Notes under the pieces: generated by a model
Seen by the model: the letters and a program-made list of their open reading frames with translations, nothing else
Databases searched by the model: none
Told to the model about the DNA's origin: nothing
From: Berberis thunbergii
Lineage: Eukaryota; Streptophyta; Magnoliopsida; Ranunculales; Berberidaceae
Reading direction: 5' to 3'
DNA: 64,000 bases
NCBI GenBank assembly: GCA_003290165.1
Contig: QNQO01000201.1
Span: 186,001-250,000 of the forward strand
Made by a program: the position numbers and the translations under genes
Shown here: piece by piece, positions 47,558 through 59,094 of the stretch
How positions within the stretch are numbered: the first letter of the stretch is position 1
How the letters are laid out: every line of letters begins with the position of its first letter

Positions 47558-47656
47558 TGCCAATGGTAACCTGGTTTGATGGTTAAGGTTGTGGTGGTTT
47601 GAACCCCACGTCTTGAGTTTTATACCCACCGGCGGCACGCTTGCCTTTAAAAAAAA
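47558..47656 (+). mobile_element. SINE (S6), plus orientation
   Basis: It has an A-box-like CTGGTTTGATGGTTAAGG, a B-box-like GGTTTGAACCCC, the tail CACGCTTGCCTTT and a short poly(A). The last part is the 3' tail shared with S1, S2, S4 and S5. A possible imperfect target duplication (ACAGCTGCAAAA / ACAGCAAAA) flanks it. Confidence 0.65.
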
Positions 47657-47854
47657 CAGCAAAACGTATAGTTTTTACTCCTTAAACCCGACAAATACTG
47701 CGAACCCAAATCTAAAGAGCTTCACTATGACCCCTTATACAAAATTTACTACCACACCCATACCCGCCTTCGGGGAATCTTCTTTTCCACTCCATCTCAT
47801 TTCTGCTCCACCCTAATCACAACCACTGTCAACCCAAATCTAATCACAACCACT

Positions 47855-48255
47855 GTTTGGTTACTTCTTTGACCATTGTAATGTAATGGCTATTACAATG
47901 GTCAATTGCATTCATTTATTTGGTGGCACAAAAAAGCATCGTAATTGTCATTCTCATTATCAATTTGGTTGTAATGGCCATTCCTTCCTCCCACCCTATG
48001 AATGGCTATTACATTGGTCATTATAATGGTCAACCAAAGCAAAATGACTTCACTTGCCCTCAAAATGACTTCATTTACTTTTGTGTTGATGTTTTGTAGT
48101 GAGGGCATATTCGTAAAAATACATTCCTACTCCCATTACATTCATAGGTAAACCAAACACATCTATTACATTTCCATTACCACTCTCATTACATTTCCAT
48201 TACCACTCTCATTATTAGTTTCATTACTACTCCCATTACAATATGAAAACCAAAC
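47855..48255. mobile_element. MITE with GTTTGGTT ends and ATTACAATGG words
   Basis: The ends GTTTGGTT (47855-47862) and AACCAAAC (48248-48255) are inverted. The interior repeats CATTACAATGG, its complement, and CTCATTAC/CCCATTAC several times. A relative lies at about 57611-58012. No target duplication is clear; the family name is unknown to me. Confidence 0.55.
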
Positions 48256-48325
48256 AGGGCCTCTAGTGTTTCCTCCACCATACAACAAATCTATTATCCC
48301 CAACCTTCTTCCCCATCTTTACAAC

Positions 48326-49047
48326 TAGGGGTGGGCATCCCATCCCGCAATCCCGATCTCGTCCCATCCTGATTTTTCAGGTCTTAATAGGATTGAATAA
48401 TTTCATCTCGATCCTGTCCCGTCTCGATCTAGAATGGGATGGGATGATATGAAGATTTTCAATCCCGCCAATCCCATCCCGTCCTGAGCTAATTTTTTAA
48501 TATTTATTATTAATATTTTTATTTATTTATTTTTATTCATATAAACTTACAAATATTGATAATACCCAAGTGAAGATGAAAAATAAAAATTAACTGAGTA
48601 ATACATATTCAGAAGGGAACATTCAGGGGCGGAGCCAAGAATTTGAGATGCCCCGGGTTGTAAAAATATTTTTTTATAATTACAATATATGTATTGATGG
48701 TAAACCATTATGAATATGTTAGAGCATCACCAAGGAACCATGAATTTTGTTTCCTGCAGTAATGAAATTGTAAAATCAGTTGGAGGCCATCACAACGACA
48801 CAATACTCTTAGTGGGTTTCATTTATCATGTCATTTTCTAAAAGTCAGCCCACTCGACTTCATTGTTAGGGATTTAGTGGCTACTTATATATTTGCATTT
48901 CACCATCTATATCTAATTATAAAAAGTTATTTTTCACACTTTTATATGATGATAATCTTTGCAGCAGTCACAGACAACACACTGATTTAGTCCCAAACTC
49001 ATTTAAAATGAGTATATCTCGTCCATCCCATCCCGTACCCACCCCTA
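48326..49047. mobile_element. non-autonomous hAT element with perfect 8-bp target duplication
   Basis: Ends TAGGGGTGGGCATCCC and GTACCCACCCCTA; target duplication TTTACAAC at 48318-48325 and 49048-49055. Subterminal CATCCCATCCCG repeats are present at both ends, a usual hAT pattern. There is no transposase in its 722 bp. Confidence 0.88.
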
Positions 49048-49162
49048 TTTACAACAAATCTTTACTAAATCTATAGTGTCTTCACCACAAGGTTCTCAAT
49101 CAGCCACAACTTTTTCAACTCTTACACTCTGCCATTTCATTGAATGCTAACCAAACTACTTA

Positions 49163-49361
49163 GAGAATTCTAAATGTCGAGGGAAAGGGCGAGGAAATCA
49201 GCGAGGGAAATGATCTGGCGAGGTGAGAGCCGTTCATTTTCCTCGAGATCCGCGTGAAAAAGTCAACACACGGATCTCGAGGGAAATGAACGGCTCTCAC
49301 CTCGCCAGATCATTTCCCTCGCTGATTTCCTCGCCCTTTCCCTCGACATTTAGAATCTCTC
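49163..49361. mobile_element. Mutator-type foldback element with 9-bp target duplication
   Basis: Two arms of about 90 bp, starting GAGAATTCTAAATGTCGAGGG and ending with the complement (CCCTCGACATTTAGAATCTCTC), pair almost completely around a loop of about 12 bases (AAAAAGTCAACA). The target duplication AACTACTTA is perfect at 49154-49162 and 49362-49370. Arms contain repeated CGAGG(G/A)AA words. The RNA or single strand would form one long hairpin. Confidence 0.88.
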
Positions 49362-49472
49362 AACTACTTATTCCCCACCTACTTCTCACCAACCACAACC
49401 AGAGGCTAATTTATCTCCCCATTCATCTAATTAAAGCTCGTTTTCAATGGGCTCGTTCAATAGAACTTCGAA

Positions 49473-49660
49473 AAATTCTAGGGGTCGAGGGAGGGAACGA
49501 GGGAGGGAGCGAGGGATGGGGTGGTAGCCACTCATCCGCTCCGGGATAAGCGTCATCGCACATCTCCAATCTGATGCGCTTATCTCGAGGCGGATGGGTG
49601 ATTACCACCCATCCCTCGCCCCTTTTCCCTTGCTCCCTCCCTCGCTCTGTAGCAAAGCTC
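49473..49660. mobile_element. second foldback element, related style, 8-bp flanking repeat
   Basis: Inverted arms with GAGGGAGGGAACGAGGGAGG on the left and the complementary CCTCCCTCGC on the right, continuing inward through GGGATGG, GGATAAGCG/GCGCTTATC. The direct repeat ACTTCGAA flanks it (49465-49472 and 49661-49668). Its extreme ends pair poorly, so exact boundaries are less sure. It lies only 112 bases from the first foldback. Confidence 0.7.
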
Positions 49661-50984
49661 ACTTCGAACTTCATTCGCAAAACACTTCCCATCAACACCT
49701 TTTTCTCGGCCCAGTAGAGAAAGGCCCATACAAAACTCTCTTTTCTGAGAGGCCTAGGCCAGCTACAAGCAGCCCACCAACACTTTACCCTTCAACCACG
49801 TCCGGCCCAAGGTCGTTTTCCAAGTGAGCCCGGGTTCACAAAGCCTTAATTTTGGGTCGGCCTCCCAACCCAACAGTCTTCTACTTCATTGGGCCCATAC
49901 TCTGCAAATGAAGGACACATTCCAAATTTCAATTTCAATTTCTTTAGGCCTATTTTGGTTCTGAATGCGGCGACACTGCTTCCTCTTCAGCTCCCTGCAC
50001 AGAGCTCTACTCCTCATCCATTGCACCACAGTCGACAACGTAGTGATGTTTCGGTATTTCCTTTGTTCCCGGGGGCCTACAACACTCAACCACTCCCCAG
50101 TCATGGCCATTCACATGGACAACTGCTTGCTCATCTCACAGCTACCTCACAGGACCCGAGCATGGCTAACAACCAAGTTTATGCCAACTTGTTACAACAA
50201 ACATCTTGCATACCTTCCACGCTATCAGACTCGGGGCCGGCTTTTTCCGAGCCTCTCAGGGAAGCACAATCTTACACCCTCAATTCTCCACAAGAATCTC
50301 AAACACAACAATGGAAACAGACATACTTTGAACATGATGTTGATAATTCCACAATGGAAGCCCTCCAATTTGCTTATAATGTGCTCTTCGATCCGGTTAC
50401 ACCAGTAAATCAAGGGGTCTTGTTGAACCAACAACAATTGATCATTACTGAGTATGAGGATACAACTCACTCTACCCATTCAAATTTGGATGTATCTCAG
50501 GATTTGGCAAATTCAAGGTATGATGCTCCTCCTAATTGCAGCCAACATCATTCTCATGAAAGTGTGTAGGAAATTTGTTCCAATGCTGGTTCCCCCTCTC
50601 GGATCTCACAAATTAGACCATCTCTTCTTTTTCATCCCCCCATCCCGATCGCTACATCCAGGGTACACAAGAAAACTATCTGGGGTAGTTTTAAAACAGT
50701 TGTCGAAGAGAAGCTGCGCTTAGGGAGACTAAGCGTAAGGTAATTGCATTAGGCTCGGATCACATGCAAGAACCACTCAATTCTCTAAATGAACATATCA
50801 GGAGTCCTAGAAAGAGAAGCAAAACAAACTCTCATACCCTGGCTGCTACCCATGTGGGGAACACTTTGCACACCCAATATTAGAAGAAAAACAGAATGCT
50901 GAGCACACTCCAGTACCTTCTTCTGGAATGATTCAATGGGCTGAGACAGCAGCGATCGCTACTGATGGATCGACTTCATATCCA

Positions 50985-53900
50985 TGATTATCTCATTGAA
51001 TGCTCGCGGGATGGGGTCTTTCCAAAGCTTTCCTGAATATGAAGGCATGTTCCCTAAAGTCCAAATGTGATATACTTTTTATTTATGAAACTAAAACATT
51101 TTCTTCCAAAATGGACCGTTTACGTCAGAGACTTGGATTCATGCATAGATCTTCCATTCCCACTCTAGGACTCTCTGGCGGACTCATTTTATTCTGGAAG
51201 GAAGATATTATTCTATATATTTTAGATTCTTGTAAATACTATTTTAACTGTGTTATTGATGATTATTTTGTTTTTTCTACCTGGTCTACTGTGTTTGTAT
51301 ATGGTGAACCTAATCTTGCTCAGGCACATCTTCTGGCAACACATGTCACAACTCTACTTTCACCAATCCTTGGCAGGGATAATCCTTGGGGATCTCAATG
51401 CCCTTCTTAATCCCGAAGACAAACTAGGAGGTAACACTCCTAGCATTGCAAATCTCAGTCACCTTAAGAGATTTATCAGTACTCACCACCTCATTGATCT
51501 CCTCCTCCATGGATTTCAATTTACTTGAAACAACAAAAGAGGTGACAAACATGGTATCAAAGCCAAACTGGATAGGATTCTGTTTCCCCCAACTGGTTAC
51601 ATCTATACCCTAATGACACAGGTTCCAACACCCATATGTCTTCCTCTGATCACAGAGCTATTATTCTGAACTTGGTTCCCCTATCTTGGTACAAACCCAA
51701 CCCCTTCAAATTCTTCCACATGTGGACTCGTGACCCATGTTGTCGCCATTTGGTTCAATCCTCTTGGCTTCCCTATAGACAACTGCCCCTGCTCACCATT
51801 TTCAGATAATATTAAAAAATTAATTGTCAACCTCTCTAGATGGAATTCAACTGATTTTAAGAACATCCAGAATAATATTTTTGTAAGTTCTTCAGCTTGG
51901 AATGTTCTTCATATCAAACCCCCTTCATTGAAAATGCTTTAGCCATCAAAGCTCTTGAAGATTACCTTGCAAAACTTCACCTACAGGAAGTTGATGATTG
52001 CAATACAAAATTCTTTCATCTCTCGGCGGCTCTGCGACGAAAACGAAACATCATTCTCCTTCTTAAGGATGCAAACAATCTATGGCACTCGGATTGTGAA
52101 GGTATGAGCTATGTTTTCAACGACTATTTCTGCAACATTTTCCAATTTCTAATCCGTCCACGAATCGGGATATCCTTTCCCTGTTCCATCAGACGGTTTC
52201 CTCTCAAATGAATAAAGATCTCCTTGCCATCCCTTTGCTTTAGAAATTCAAAACACCTTGTTTGATATAGGGAAGCATAAAGCCCCAGGTCCAAATGGGT
52301 TCCATGCTTTCTTCTTCCATTATAACTAGGACATTGTCAAAACAGATGTTATTGATGTGGTTCAAAATTTCTTCTTGACCAAGGAGATGAATCCAAACCT
52401 CAATGAAACCTTCATAGCTTTCATCCCCAAGGTCGACAATCCTATTTCTGCGGACAAGTTTCCCCCAATTGGTCTTTGTAATGTCATTTATAAAGTTATT
52501 TCAAAGATCTTGGCCAATAGACTCAAACCACTGTTAAATGACATTATATCGCCCAATCAAGAAGCCTTCGTTCGTGGCCTGAGCATCACAAACAACGTAT
52601 GTATGGCCCACGAAGCTTTATTTCAAATTAATCATTTTAAGAAGAAAAAACAAGGTTGGATGGCCATGATTGATATGGCTAAAGCCAATGATAGAGTGGA
52701 ATGGCCCTTCATGTTTCAGATCCTACGCCAACTAGGGTTCTCGGAGGGATGGAGCTCCTTGATCAATCAATTTGTTTCCTCTACCTCACTCTGGATCCTC
52801 TTCAATGGATTTCCCTTACCCGCCATTAACCCTTCTAGAGGTCTTCACCAGAGGGGACCCCCTCTCACCCTACTTGTTCATCTTGGAGGTTGAAGCTCTA
52901 TCTAGACTTCTGGCTAAGGCAGAGTTGGATGACCGAATCAAAGGCCTAAAACTCAGACGCCATTCACCCTCCATCAGCCACCTCCTTTACGCTAACGACC
53001 TGCTCCTCTTAAGTAGGACGTCCTTAACCGAGGCTCATAACACGAAAACTATCATTTCTCAATATTGTTTGGCCTCGGTTTAGGCCGTTAATTTTGATAA
53101 ATCCTCGGTGTTTTTTAGTTCAAATGTTTGATGCGAGCTTAACCAACCTAAATTAATAGGTTAATTCAACCCACTTGTAATAACCGCAAGTGCACGGTGC
53201 CTAACTAGTAGACAACGGCAAGTACAGGTCGATCCCACGAGGAAGGTGGATGCAATTGAAATTTATAATTTAATTTAAACTAATTTAAATGGAAAATGGG
53301 GTTACAACATTTTAAAACTAAACTAAAAATAAATTTAAAAATAAGAAAAGTAAAATAAAATAAAATAAAAAGATGGGCTTTGTGGGTTTGGACTCACAAG
53401 TGAGTTAGCAAAATTATTTAATCTAAATTACTGAATTTAAAAACGAGAAGCTTTAGGGATGAGAATCTCTTGCTTACACCGAATATGTGATCGTTAAAAT
53501 CCAATTAAATTATATCATGTTTCTATCAAACATTAACAAATTATTTCAAGCAAAAGCAATTTATCAAAAACTTTCAGAAATAAATTGTAATTAGTAATTG
53601 AGCACACAATTCAGTAAAATCAATCACAATAACTTATACAACCCATTTAGTTTGTTGCAAAACTCGATGTGGTGGTACTCAACAATTTGGTCTGAACACG
53701 AATCCCGAGAAAATAAATTACAAAGCTCTGTGGTAGTACAGAGAGAAATCGGGGGTGCAAATAATGGAAATTAGAATTCTGTTATTTCCCGCCAGAGCTA
53801 CAGTGCTTTTCGTCTCCAAAATAGAGAGAGGGAGGAAAAATCAGTGAGAGAAGTGTAATGAAAACTCAAAAGAAATCAATACAGAGAGAGGTGGCGGAGC

Positions 53901-56900
53901 CCTGTTTTTGCTCCTGTCGCGGCGGTTGCGTGCTGGCTGACGCGTCGCTTGTGACGGTGGTCGTGAGAGAGGGATGCAGGAAGGAGCTCGAGATGAAGAG
54001 AGGCCGAGATAAGAGGAGGAACAGTGGCGGTGGCGAGGCGGAACAGAGCCACGGTGAGGCTCTGTTTCGTGGCGTCGTGGTGGTTCTCGGTCTGTCGTGA
54101 TGCGGGAACAGAGAGAGCGAGGTGTAGGAGGGATAAAAATAGGAAGGAAGACCGAGAGAGGGGAGTAAGGTCTGTGGTGAGGCGGAGGTCTGACGCGAAA
54201 CAAGGTTGTCACTCCCCTGTTTCGTGGTGGTGGCGGTGCTCGGGTGATGGTGGCTGAACGAGATGGTAGTGGTGGCTGTGTGGACAAGGGAGAGGAGCAG
54301 GGAGATGCTCGGGTGATGGTGGCGGAGCTTGGTGGTGTGGCTGATGATGGATGGGAATGGTGATGAGAATCACTCGATTGAAGGACAGAGGATTTGATTT
54401 TCAACTGATATTTTTCTTCCCTTCTCTTCCTTACCTTCTCATCCATTGAATTTTTGTATTTAAAGAGAATTAGGAGAAAATGAATGTGGACAGGTTCAGA
54501 AGAGTGTTCAATGAGTGATTTAAGGAAAAAAATAAATCATAATCTTTGGTGATTGAGGGAATGTGTCTAAGGTTTGATTGGGCTTAGCATTGGATTTGGA
54601 TTTAAGTTATGGGTTTAGGTTTTGGATTTATGGGTTAGGTTTTGGGTTTAGATTTCTGACCTTCTACTTTGTACCATCGCTAGAATCGACTAATGGTCGT
54701 TCCTTAACTTGTCGCCTTAATATGATTTCATCGTTTACGCTCAAATCAAATTCCTACAAAGACATGCAAACGAAATAATTACTATAAAATATAATAATCG
54801 AAACACTAACATATATAAATTGAGTTATATATTATGTAATAATTATGTGAATATCAATGTTCATCGCCAACATACTAAGATGATAACCTGCATTCTTGGA
54901 TTGAAATCCTTTAACTCAAAGGACAAATATATGGGTAGCCCTCTTCTACTTTCCAAGCATAAAGCCAAAGATTTCCAGTTCCTTGTTGACAAAATGAACT
55001 CTAGGTTTTCTACTTGGAAATCGAATGTCCTATCTCAGGCTGGTAGAACTATTATGATCAAATTTGTGTTCAACTCCATTCCCATTTACACGATGCAAAC
55101 TTACTTTCTGCCTTCCAACATTTCCACTAGCATCGACAATCTTGTCATGAATTTTTGGTGGAATGGATCTCTGGATGGTAGCTCCTGGGATAGGATATCC
55201 AGACCCTGTCAGCTGAGTGGCCTCGACATACCTCTGTCTAAATCCAAGAACCTTGCCTTGCTGGCAAAGAATCTATGGAATTCTATCCATTTTCCTTTTT
55301 CCCACAGAACCAGCTTTTTTAAAGCTCTGTTTTACAACAATAAGAATATCCTACACCTGGATAAGCAGCCTTCCACGACTTCCTTTACCCGGCGAGGCCA
55401 TCTAAAAGCGCTTCCTCACATGCGAAAGTTCACTCTATGGCAAATTTTGTCAGGGGAACAGGTGGATCTTTGGCATGATTACTAGATTAAACCAAGTCTT
55501 CGGTTGGCGAACCGTGTCCCTGATGTTTCGGACCCCCATATTCCACAATCTATATATGATATTTGGATTTTTCATCCAAATAACTCAGTGTCATAGAATT
55601 TTGTGTTACTACACTCCTTTCTCCCTTCACCTATGGCTTGTGATATCCAGAACATTGTCATCAGGAACACCTCCTCCCCAGACAAAATTATCTGGACAGC
55701 CAATAAGAAGGGCATTTTCTCTGTCAACAACGCCGTTAAAGCTTTCTCCTCCTCCAACCTGAACACATCCACTTCTACTACCAATCCTTTGCAAGGTGTT
55801 ATCATCCGATCCTTGTGGAAGATCAAGGCACCTCCAACCGTTCTCTTCTTTCTCTGGAAATTCACCCAAGATTTGCTTTCCACTATCACAAATTTGGTCC
55901 ACATCCATACACCTTTGGACAATATCTGTTCGCTCTCTCACTCGGCACTTGAAGATGGGGTGCATCTTTTCTTTCTTTGTCTAGTATTTATCAGGTTTTG
56001 GAGAACTTCCATGATTCATTTTGACTAGCAACAGGCGACACCTCATCTTCTTAATATTTCAGACTTTGTCTCCTTTGTCTGGAAAATTGCTAAACAGTGA
56101 GCAAATGAAAGAGATTTCATTATTTGACAATTCACGACAACTCTTCTCACCATTTGGCATATCAGGAACTTGGTTATCTTCAAAGGGGAAAACCAAAAAT
56201 CAACCTCTTCATCTCCATGTTGACCAACATTTGGGGAACATGGTATAAGCACTGGTTCTTCTCTGCTGGTTTGGACAGGCAGACACTCATGTCCTTCCCA
56301 AGGATTTTTGAAAAAGCTGTGATTGACTGCCCACACAATCATCAAGATTCTGCCATTCCTCAACTTTCCACCACTGTGATGGAACATTTATCAATTGAAA
56401 CTCAAGCCAAAAGAGCTACCTTGCAAGATCAAATCTTAGTTGCCACAATCCATTGTCTTAATACCAACTCGGTCCCTACTATGGCCCAACCTACTCTGAT
56501 CCACCCTCACTCAGTGATTGCCAGTTTTGATGCTTGTTTCTTTGCCTCTACTAAATAGGGCGTTGTAGGAGTGATAGCTATGGATCTACAAGGGTTACGC
56601 TTTCCACTCTTGCATGCCCTATTCTGGCACTATCACGGATAACACCATGGTTGGAGCATATGTGGCGAAAGCGGCTTTGGAGATGATTCCCGCTCAGAGA
56701 TGAGGGGGAGGTCTTTTGATAGGATATTCAGCTAAACTACTTCTTGTTATCCGAGAGGTGTCATCCCCTCCTTTTATTATGGATTGGGCTTGGACACTGC
56801 TCATCACTAATATTAGAAGACTATTGTTTTTGCTTCCTAAATGGATGTAAATTTATCAATAGGGAACTCAATTATGAGGCCCATAAATTGGTTGTGGCAA

Positions 56901-56935
56901 TTGGATTTTCTTTATGTAATCTATCTTTGGTTTAA
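50985..56935 (+). pseudogene. L1 ORF2: endonuclease, RT, zf-RVT, RNase H, broken
   Basis: Endonuclease: LNARG at about 50995, CDILFIYETK, GGLILFW (51000-51410), then GDLNALLNPEDKLGG in another frame. RT: KAPGPNGFHAFFF (about 52272-52312), FRPI-type PPIGLCNVIYKVISKILANRL (52357-52893), and LLYANDLLLL at about 52980-53010, where the catalytic YADD reads YAND. The LTR insertion splits it at 53128/54857. The rest has SRFSTWKSNVLSQAGR (54990-55040), zf-RVT with IWTANKKGIFSV and LWKFTQDLLST (55603-56028), and RNase H remains SFDACFFAS and LNYEAHKLV (56520-56900). Dead as an enzyme source. Confidence 0.82.
53129..54856. mobile_element. solo LTR (or LTR-like insert), 1.73 kb, 5-bp target duplication
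   Basis: The insert begins TGATGCGAGC and ends GAATATCA, the TG...CA form of an LTR, and is flanked by a perfect 5-bp ATGTT (53124-53128 and 54857-54861). It interrupts the L1 RT frame and its removal rejoins it. Near its left end is the phrase CGCAAGTGCACGG...GGTCGATCCCACGAGG (about 53186-53245). A GA/CT-skewed segment with a long low-complexity antisense frame lies at 53841-54446. No internal retrotransposon genes are present. Confidence 0.78.
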
Positions 56936-56972
56936 TGCAATGTGATGTTTAACAAAAAAAAATGAGAGAGAA

Positions 56973-59010
56973 GGGTTGAATGAACAAGACCCATCTCTTT
57001 AGGTTCAAACGATGCTTTCCAAAATTTATAAAATTTATAATTAAAACCAATGGGTAGGTGAACAATGATCAGAGGTAGTTTTGTACTTTGAACAATTAAT
57101 TTGAATATAATATTAATAAACTTTATAACGATGAATAGTGATTTGTCTTTCACTTTAAATTTTGTTTCCTATTTTATCCTCACAAATTTGTAATATTTAC
57201 AAGCAAAATCAATAAGTAGATGAATACTTATAAGAAGTTTTTGGGTCTTTAAATGAAACACCACTATTACACACTTTTACCATTTTACCCTTCGAAATTC
57301 AGACTATTTACAATAAAAAAACTAGTCCCTCTCCAACATTGATAATTTATACTGAAGCCCCTAGTCTAATTTATTTGAAGCCTTCCAATTGTCTATAAAC
57401 TATAAATATGCCCTTAAAATAGTGAGAGGGTAATCTTCGGTTGCAATATTTTACTTCTAAAATTGTAATTTTTATTTATTATTGAAGATTTAGAATAAAA
57501 AAAATATTGACAACATATTTGCTTACTCAATCTAAACTACATAACTAGACAAGGGTTGAATGAACATGACCTATGTCTTCCACCTGATTTTCAGGTCCAA
57601 TAGCACATTCCTTTGTTTGTTTGGTTGGTTATAAAAATGGTATAGTTGGAATGACCATTACAAATTTCATTGTAATGGATATTGATTTGGTATAGCGGGA
57701 ATGGCCTTTGTTTGGTTGGTTACAAATTTCATTTTTAATGGATATTCCTTCTCAAAATCTTATAAAGGCCCATTACAATGGGCATTGTAATGGTCAACAC
57801 CTCTTATTGCTCTCCTTATCTAACATGGACGCCTCCTTATCTACCGTAGATCTAGAATCCGCAATTAATAATTGAGGGTGTAACGGTAAAGACACAATCA
57901 TTCTCATTCTCATTCCATCTAGTAACCAAACATGGCAATGCTCCCATTTTCATTCTTATTACCATATTGATTCTCATTCTTATTCCCACTCCCATTCTAA
58001 CCAAAGACCCCCTGAATATATAAGCACATAGTGTGTGTTCACAACCTAAGTGTATATAACAACAAAGTATCAAATGGAAGAGTGAAGAAAAAACAGAAAA
58101 AAAAAAATCTAAAATTTGACTTGATGCCCTTTTAGAACTCTAAAGACTTGGTCTATAGGCTAAGCTAAGATAGGGAGTCCCTTTTCATCTCTACACACTT
58201 TTGTGTGCAGATGGGGTCTATTTTGAGAGTGATGTTTGCGTACGTTTTTAGGGTGGGGAGAGTTGCTAGGGATACCACCTTATGGGGGTTTCACCTACAA
58301 GCTGATGTAACTGATGTTAAGCAAATTGTTTGTATGATTAAAGGCTTTGGAAGACATGGACTTTGAGATGACCCTGCAAGATTTATATCAAAATTTGCAC
58401 TAGATATTGATTTCAGTGATATATATATATGAGTCTAGATCGTCTACACCACGGTAGAGACCAAATCAGCTTTTTATGTTTCAAAATTTCTGTCAAAGTA
58501 AACTTACAAACTAATTTCTATTATGCATCAATTATACATACACTGTTAAAATTTGGCCTTACACGTTGAAAAAGGTGCAAAAATCAGTATCTGTAGGTCT
58601 ACTGAAACTCAAGACCTTCACTTGCATGCCTCTTACTCGAATTAGCATTACCAGCACCACTGATAATTATTAAATCCCAACAAGTAAATTTTGAAGTTCT
58701 ACACAAATTTTCTCCAACTTGCAGCAGATCTTTCTCATAAAATAATAATCAGATCTCTGAGATCTAGATAATATAGTCACACATGAAATATAAATATTTT
58801 GTAGATCATCTCACCACAAAATCCACGTGTGAATGGTGCTCGATCTAAAATGGGCACGAGTTTATGGAGCCAATGAATTAGATACATACACATATTTTTG
58901 TTTCTCTTTTTCTCTGGTCTAATAGTCTCTCTGATTCTTCAGTCCTCACTACTTTTCACAAACCGCGTTTCGAATCATTTATAATCAATACAACACAATA
59001 TCTCTCTCTC
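56973..59010. other. intergenic sequence before the CCR4-like gene
   Basis: It contains a MITE at about 57611-58012 related to the one at 47855-48255. A TA repeat lies near 58425. The last 100 bases before 59010 are CT-rich, typical of a plant core promoter. No gene is seen. Confidence 0.5.
57611..58012. mobile_element. MITE with TTTGGTT ends, second copy of family
   Basis: The left end CTTTGTTTGTTTGGTT and right end AACCAAAGACCCCC are inverted. The interior has CATTACAATGGGCATTGTAATGG and repeated ATTCTCATT/ATTCCCACT words, like the element at 47855-48255. The target duplication was not resolved. Confidence 0.5.
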
Positions 59011-59017
59011 TATAAAC
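59011..59017 (+). promoter_or_regulatory. TATA box of the CCR4-like gene
   Basis: TATAAAC follows a CT-repeat (TATCTCTCTCTCTC) and lies 68 bases before the main ATG. This places the likely transcription start near 59040-59048. Confidence 0.6.
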
Positions 59018-59061
59018 AACATCTCTTCCTCGTCTTCCTAAAATACAAAACACAAAAAACC

Positions 59062-59094
59062 ATGAGACATCTCCTCTCATGCCTTCAATTATGA
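59062..59094 (+). promoter_or_regulatory. upstream ORF overlapping the CCR4-like start
   Basis: An ATG at 59062 opens a 10-codon frame (MRHLLSCLQL) that stops at 59092-59094, past the main ATG at 59079 and overlapping the second in-frame ATG at 59091 as ATGA. If transcribed it could lower initiation at 59079 and favour re-initiation at 59091. This depends on the transcript start, which I infer from the TATA box. Confidence 0.5.

Larger units (their letters stand above)
47230..50570 (+). pseudogene. L1 ORF1 region, interrupted
   Basis: The candidate start is ATGGATCCAAACACTCAC at 47229. The longest intact piece is 49889-50569, a 226-codon frame rich in Gln, Ser, Pro and His with no recognisable zinc knuckle or RRM. 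Five insertions (SINE, MITE, hAT, two foldbacks) cut the region. Its assignment as ORF1 rests on position upstream of the endonuclease, shared base composition and the outer target duplication, not on a domain match. Confidence 0.5.
46688..56959 (+). mobile_element. L1-type LINE, near full length, host to several nested insertions
   Basis: A perfect 13-bp direct repeat, AAATGAGAGAGAA, at 46675-46687 and 56960-56972 brackets the region, the right copy following a short poly(A). Inside, on +, come a C-rich ORF1-like region (about 47230-50570), an ORF2 start (LNARG, about 50995), endonuclease, RT, zf-RVT and a C-terminal RNase H ending about 56935. All frames are broken many times. Insertions inside it: SINE (47558-47656), MITE (about 47855-48255), hAT (48326-49047), two foldback elements (49163-49361, 49473-49660) and a solo LTR (53129-54856). 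Without them the element would be about 6.9 kb, a normal L1 size. Confidence 0.85.

Noticed and set aside
53841..54446. 201-codon minus-strand frame, Ser/Pro/Arg-rich
   Set aside because: Low-complexity frame in a GA/CT-skewed part of the solo LTR; no domain, and the plus strand is open there too.
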